Source: Bacteroidales bacterium
GTDB lineage: Bacteria > Bacteroidota > Bacteroidia > Bacteroidales > UBA12170
NCBI GenBank assembly: GCA_021157585.1
Contig: JAGGWH010000105.1
Coordinates: 1 to 45,413, forward strand
DNA length: 45,413 bases
Direction: 5' to 3'
Under the pieces are notes generated by a model. The model saw only the letters and a list, made by a program, of their open reading frames with translations, had not been told where the DNA came from and searched no databases. The position numbers were made by a program, and so were the translations under genes. Numbering within the stretch: position 1 is the first letter of the stretch; each line of letters starts with the position of its first letter. Below, piece after piece: positions 44,040-45,413 of the stretch.

Positions 44040-45413
44040 ATGAAAAAAATTACTCTACTATTTTTCGCTCTTTTATTACAATTTCAACTCTTTGCACAAA
44101 ACAGTCCTGGATTTAAATACCAAGCCCTTGTTCGCGATGACAATGGGGTAGTTCTAACAAAGCAAGCGGTAAGTCTCCAGATTAGTTTAATGCAGGGCAT
44201 TCCTAATGGATCTGCTATTTATTCTGAAACCTTTTTGACTGAGACAAATGACTTTGGTCTTATCAATCTGACCATTGGACAAGGCGAAACCGCTGATGAT
44301 TTTATGGCTATCGACTGGGCTAATGGTCCGTATTTTATTGAAATTGCAATGGATATTCATGGAGGTGTCGACTATCAGCTTTTTGGGATAAGCGAACTAA
44401 TGTCTGTTCCTTATGCGCTTCATGCTAAAACGGCAGAATCTGTTGAAAACTTAACTATCACCGAATCAGATCCTGTTTTCTCTGCTTCCGTTTCATCCCA
44501 TATTACAGCTAATGATACAACAAACTGGAATGCTGCTTTTGCTTGGGGAAACCATCAAAGTATGGGATACGTGACTTTAGATGGAGTTGAGACACTTACA
44601 AATAAAACATTAACAACACCTATTATTTTTGAGCCTATCGGTATAGAAAAAGCTGATGTTGGCTTGGGAAATGTTGATAATACAGCAGATAGCTTAAAAC
44701 CCATAAGCAAAGACACCCAAGCAGCTTTAGATTTAAAAGAGGATTTAATAAACAAAAGTACAGACGAACTCCTTTCAGAGAACTCGGATACTTTATACCC
44801 TTCTCAAAAAGCAATAAAAACTTATGTTGATACAAAAAGCAATGCTGTTGAAACAGCATTAGATGAGGAGATTGCTCGTGCTACCGCTGCGGAAACAGTA
44901 AATGCTACGGCCATTTCCGATGAAGAGAGCAGAGCTTTAGCTGCAGAGGAAATCATTACAACCGCCCTTACGGATGAAGTTGCTCGTGCAATAGGAGCTG
45001 ATACAACACATACAAATGCAATTACAGCAAATGCAATAGCTATTGATGAGGAAGTTTCCCGAGCTATTGGTGCGGATACTACTAATACGAATGCCATTTC
45101 AAGCGAAGAAGCAAGAGCTTTAGCTGTCGAATCTAATCTTGCAGCCGATATTGCAACTACAAATACAGCTCTTGCAGATGAAACTTCTCGTGCTATCGCT
45201 GCGGAAGCAGCAAATACTACTGCCATTTCCGATGAAGAGAGCAGAGCTTTAGCTGCAGAGGAAATCATTACAGCCGCCCTTACGGATGAAGTTGCTCGCG
45301 CAATAGGAGCTGATACAACACATACAAATGCAATTACAGCAAATGCAATAGCTATTGATGAGGAAGTTTCCCGAGCTATTGGTGCGGATACTACTAATAC
45401 GAATGCCATTTCA
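44040..45413 (+). CDS. Tail-fibre-like repetitive surface protein (3' end outside window)
   Basis: An open frame of 458 codons starts at ATG 44040 and runs off the window. The signal peptide MKKITLLFFALLLQFQLFAQ is followed by an N-terminal domain common in Bacteroidota surface proteins (GFKYQALVRDDNGVVL, NDFGLINLTIGQG, YFIEIAMDIHGG, then MSVPYALHAKTAE). A fibre-like section follows (GLGNVDNTADSLKPISKDTQ, LYPSQKAIKTYVDTK), like phage tail-fibre sequences. From about residue 270 it is built of ~18-residue repeats of the DEESRALAAE/DEVARAIGAD type ending NAI, likely a coiled-coil stalk. A 192-base block recurs with a 312-base period. Whether it ends in a peptidase S74 or T9SS domain cannot be seen. 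Confidence 0.8.
   Translation, partial: MKKITLLFFALLLQFQLFAQNSPGFKYQALVRDDNGVVLTKQAVSLQISLMQGIPNGSAIYSETFLTETNDFGLINLTIGQGETADDFMAIDWANGPYFIEIAMDIHGGVDYQLFGISELMSVPYALHAKTAESVENLTITESDPVFSASVSSHITANDTTNWNAAFAWGNHQSMGYVTLDGVETLTNKTLTTPIIFEPIGIEKADVGLGNVDNTADSLKPISKDTQAALDLKEDLINKSTDELLSENSDTLYPSQKAIKTYVDTKSNAVETALDEEIARATAAETVNATAISDEESRALAAEEIITTALTDEVARAIGADTTHTNAITANAIAIDEEVSRAIGADTTNTNAISSEEARALAVESNLAADIATTNTALADETSRAIAAEAANTTAISDEESRALAAEEIITAALTDEVARAIGADTTHTNAITANAIAIDEEVSRAIGADTTNTNAIS
44910..45413 (+). repeat. Near-identical direct repeat inside the fibre gene
   Basis: The block 44910-45101 recurs at 45222-45413 with period 312 bases (104 codons). By eye I count only two mismatches in 192 bases, both at single positions. 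The flanks to the left are also similar but diverged. The second copy is cut at the window edge, so more copies may follow. Confidence 0.85.

Noticed and set aside
44822-45409. Minus-strand 195-codon alanine/serine-rich frame at the right edge
   Set aside because: It is the antisense reading of the fibre repeats; its apparent repeats mirror the plus-strand periodicity, and the plus frame has a signal peptide and recognisable domains.
1-45413. Mobile elements, prophage, tRNA or rRNA genes
   Set aside because: I found no transposase, integrase, phage structural module, cloverleaf or rRNA-like sequence. The phage-fibre-like text at the right edge is in a protein with a signal peptide, with no other phage genes.

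Overview
The window looks like a chromosomal segment of an AT-rich (my estimate about one third G+C) member of the Bacteroidota. Evidence: gliding/type IX secretion genes (gldF, gldG, a PorZ-like protein, a T9SS sorting tail), lineage-typical families (DUF4271, DUF3078, DUF3109, WbuC-type cupin, C69 dipeptidase), and repeated Bacteroidota -7 promoter boxes (TAnnTTTG), some with a TTG about 19-20 bases upstream. No rRNA, tRNA, CRISPR array, transposase, integrase or prophage module was seen. Most of the window is housekeeping; the accessory part is the right end.

Layout. 1-5218 (minus strand): a Cache/PAS sensor histidine kinase directly followed by a WbuC-type cupin gene, then an O6-methylguanine-DNA methyltransferase with an unusual N-terminal extension and an ATP-grasp enzyme. 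5559-7265: secreted gamma-glutamyltransferase. 7266-7709: a cluster of imperfect inverted repeats, then a palindrome, a promoter and a folded leader ahead of the indolepyruvate:ferredoxin oxidoreductase genes iorA-iorB (7710-9936). 10195-13005: periplasmic M16 protease. 13079-13490: a decayed DUF2202 lipoprotein gene. 13645-16574: DUF3078 protein, then DUF4271-hemD-rnpA. 16608-18247 (minus): a sulfide:quinone oxidoreductase-like flavoprotein with a 56-residue basic partner. 18438-21960: two small envelope proteins, an ECF-type sigma factor with a possible membrane regulator, and a MATE transporter. 21961-23206 (minus): ispE and a small membrane protein. 23396-25135: C69 dipeptidase. 25247-28529 (minus): SAM hydrolase-like gene, gldF, gldG. 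28911-33456: phoH, purC, porZ-like. 33503-36083 (minus): cdd, purA, a Fur-family regulator. 36358-39505: membrane protein, ArsC-like protein, DUF3109 protein, sugar nucleotidyltransferase. 39687-43263: an EF-G paralogue and pgi. 43490 to the end: a T9SS mini-protein and a very repetitive tail-fibre-like surface protein cut by the window edge.

How the genes fit together. Purine synthesis (purC, purA), pyrimidine salvage (cdd), isoprenoid synthesis (ispE), heme (hemD), glycolysis (pgi), tRNA processing (rnpA) and translation (EF-G paralogue) form the core. ior (aryl-pyruvate oxidation to acyl-CoA plus reduced ferredoxin) together with gamma-glutamyltransferase, the M16 protease and the C69 dipeptidase suggest peptide and amino-acid catabolism. 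The SQR-like protein suggests sulfide oxidation into the quinone pool. GldFG, PorZ and the T9SS tail indicate a surface secretion/motility lifestyle. The features most worth a second look are the ior control region, the SQR partner protein, the pseudogene, the Fur homologue lacking its cysteine pairs, and the right-edge fibre protein.
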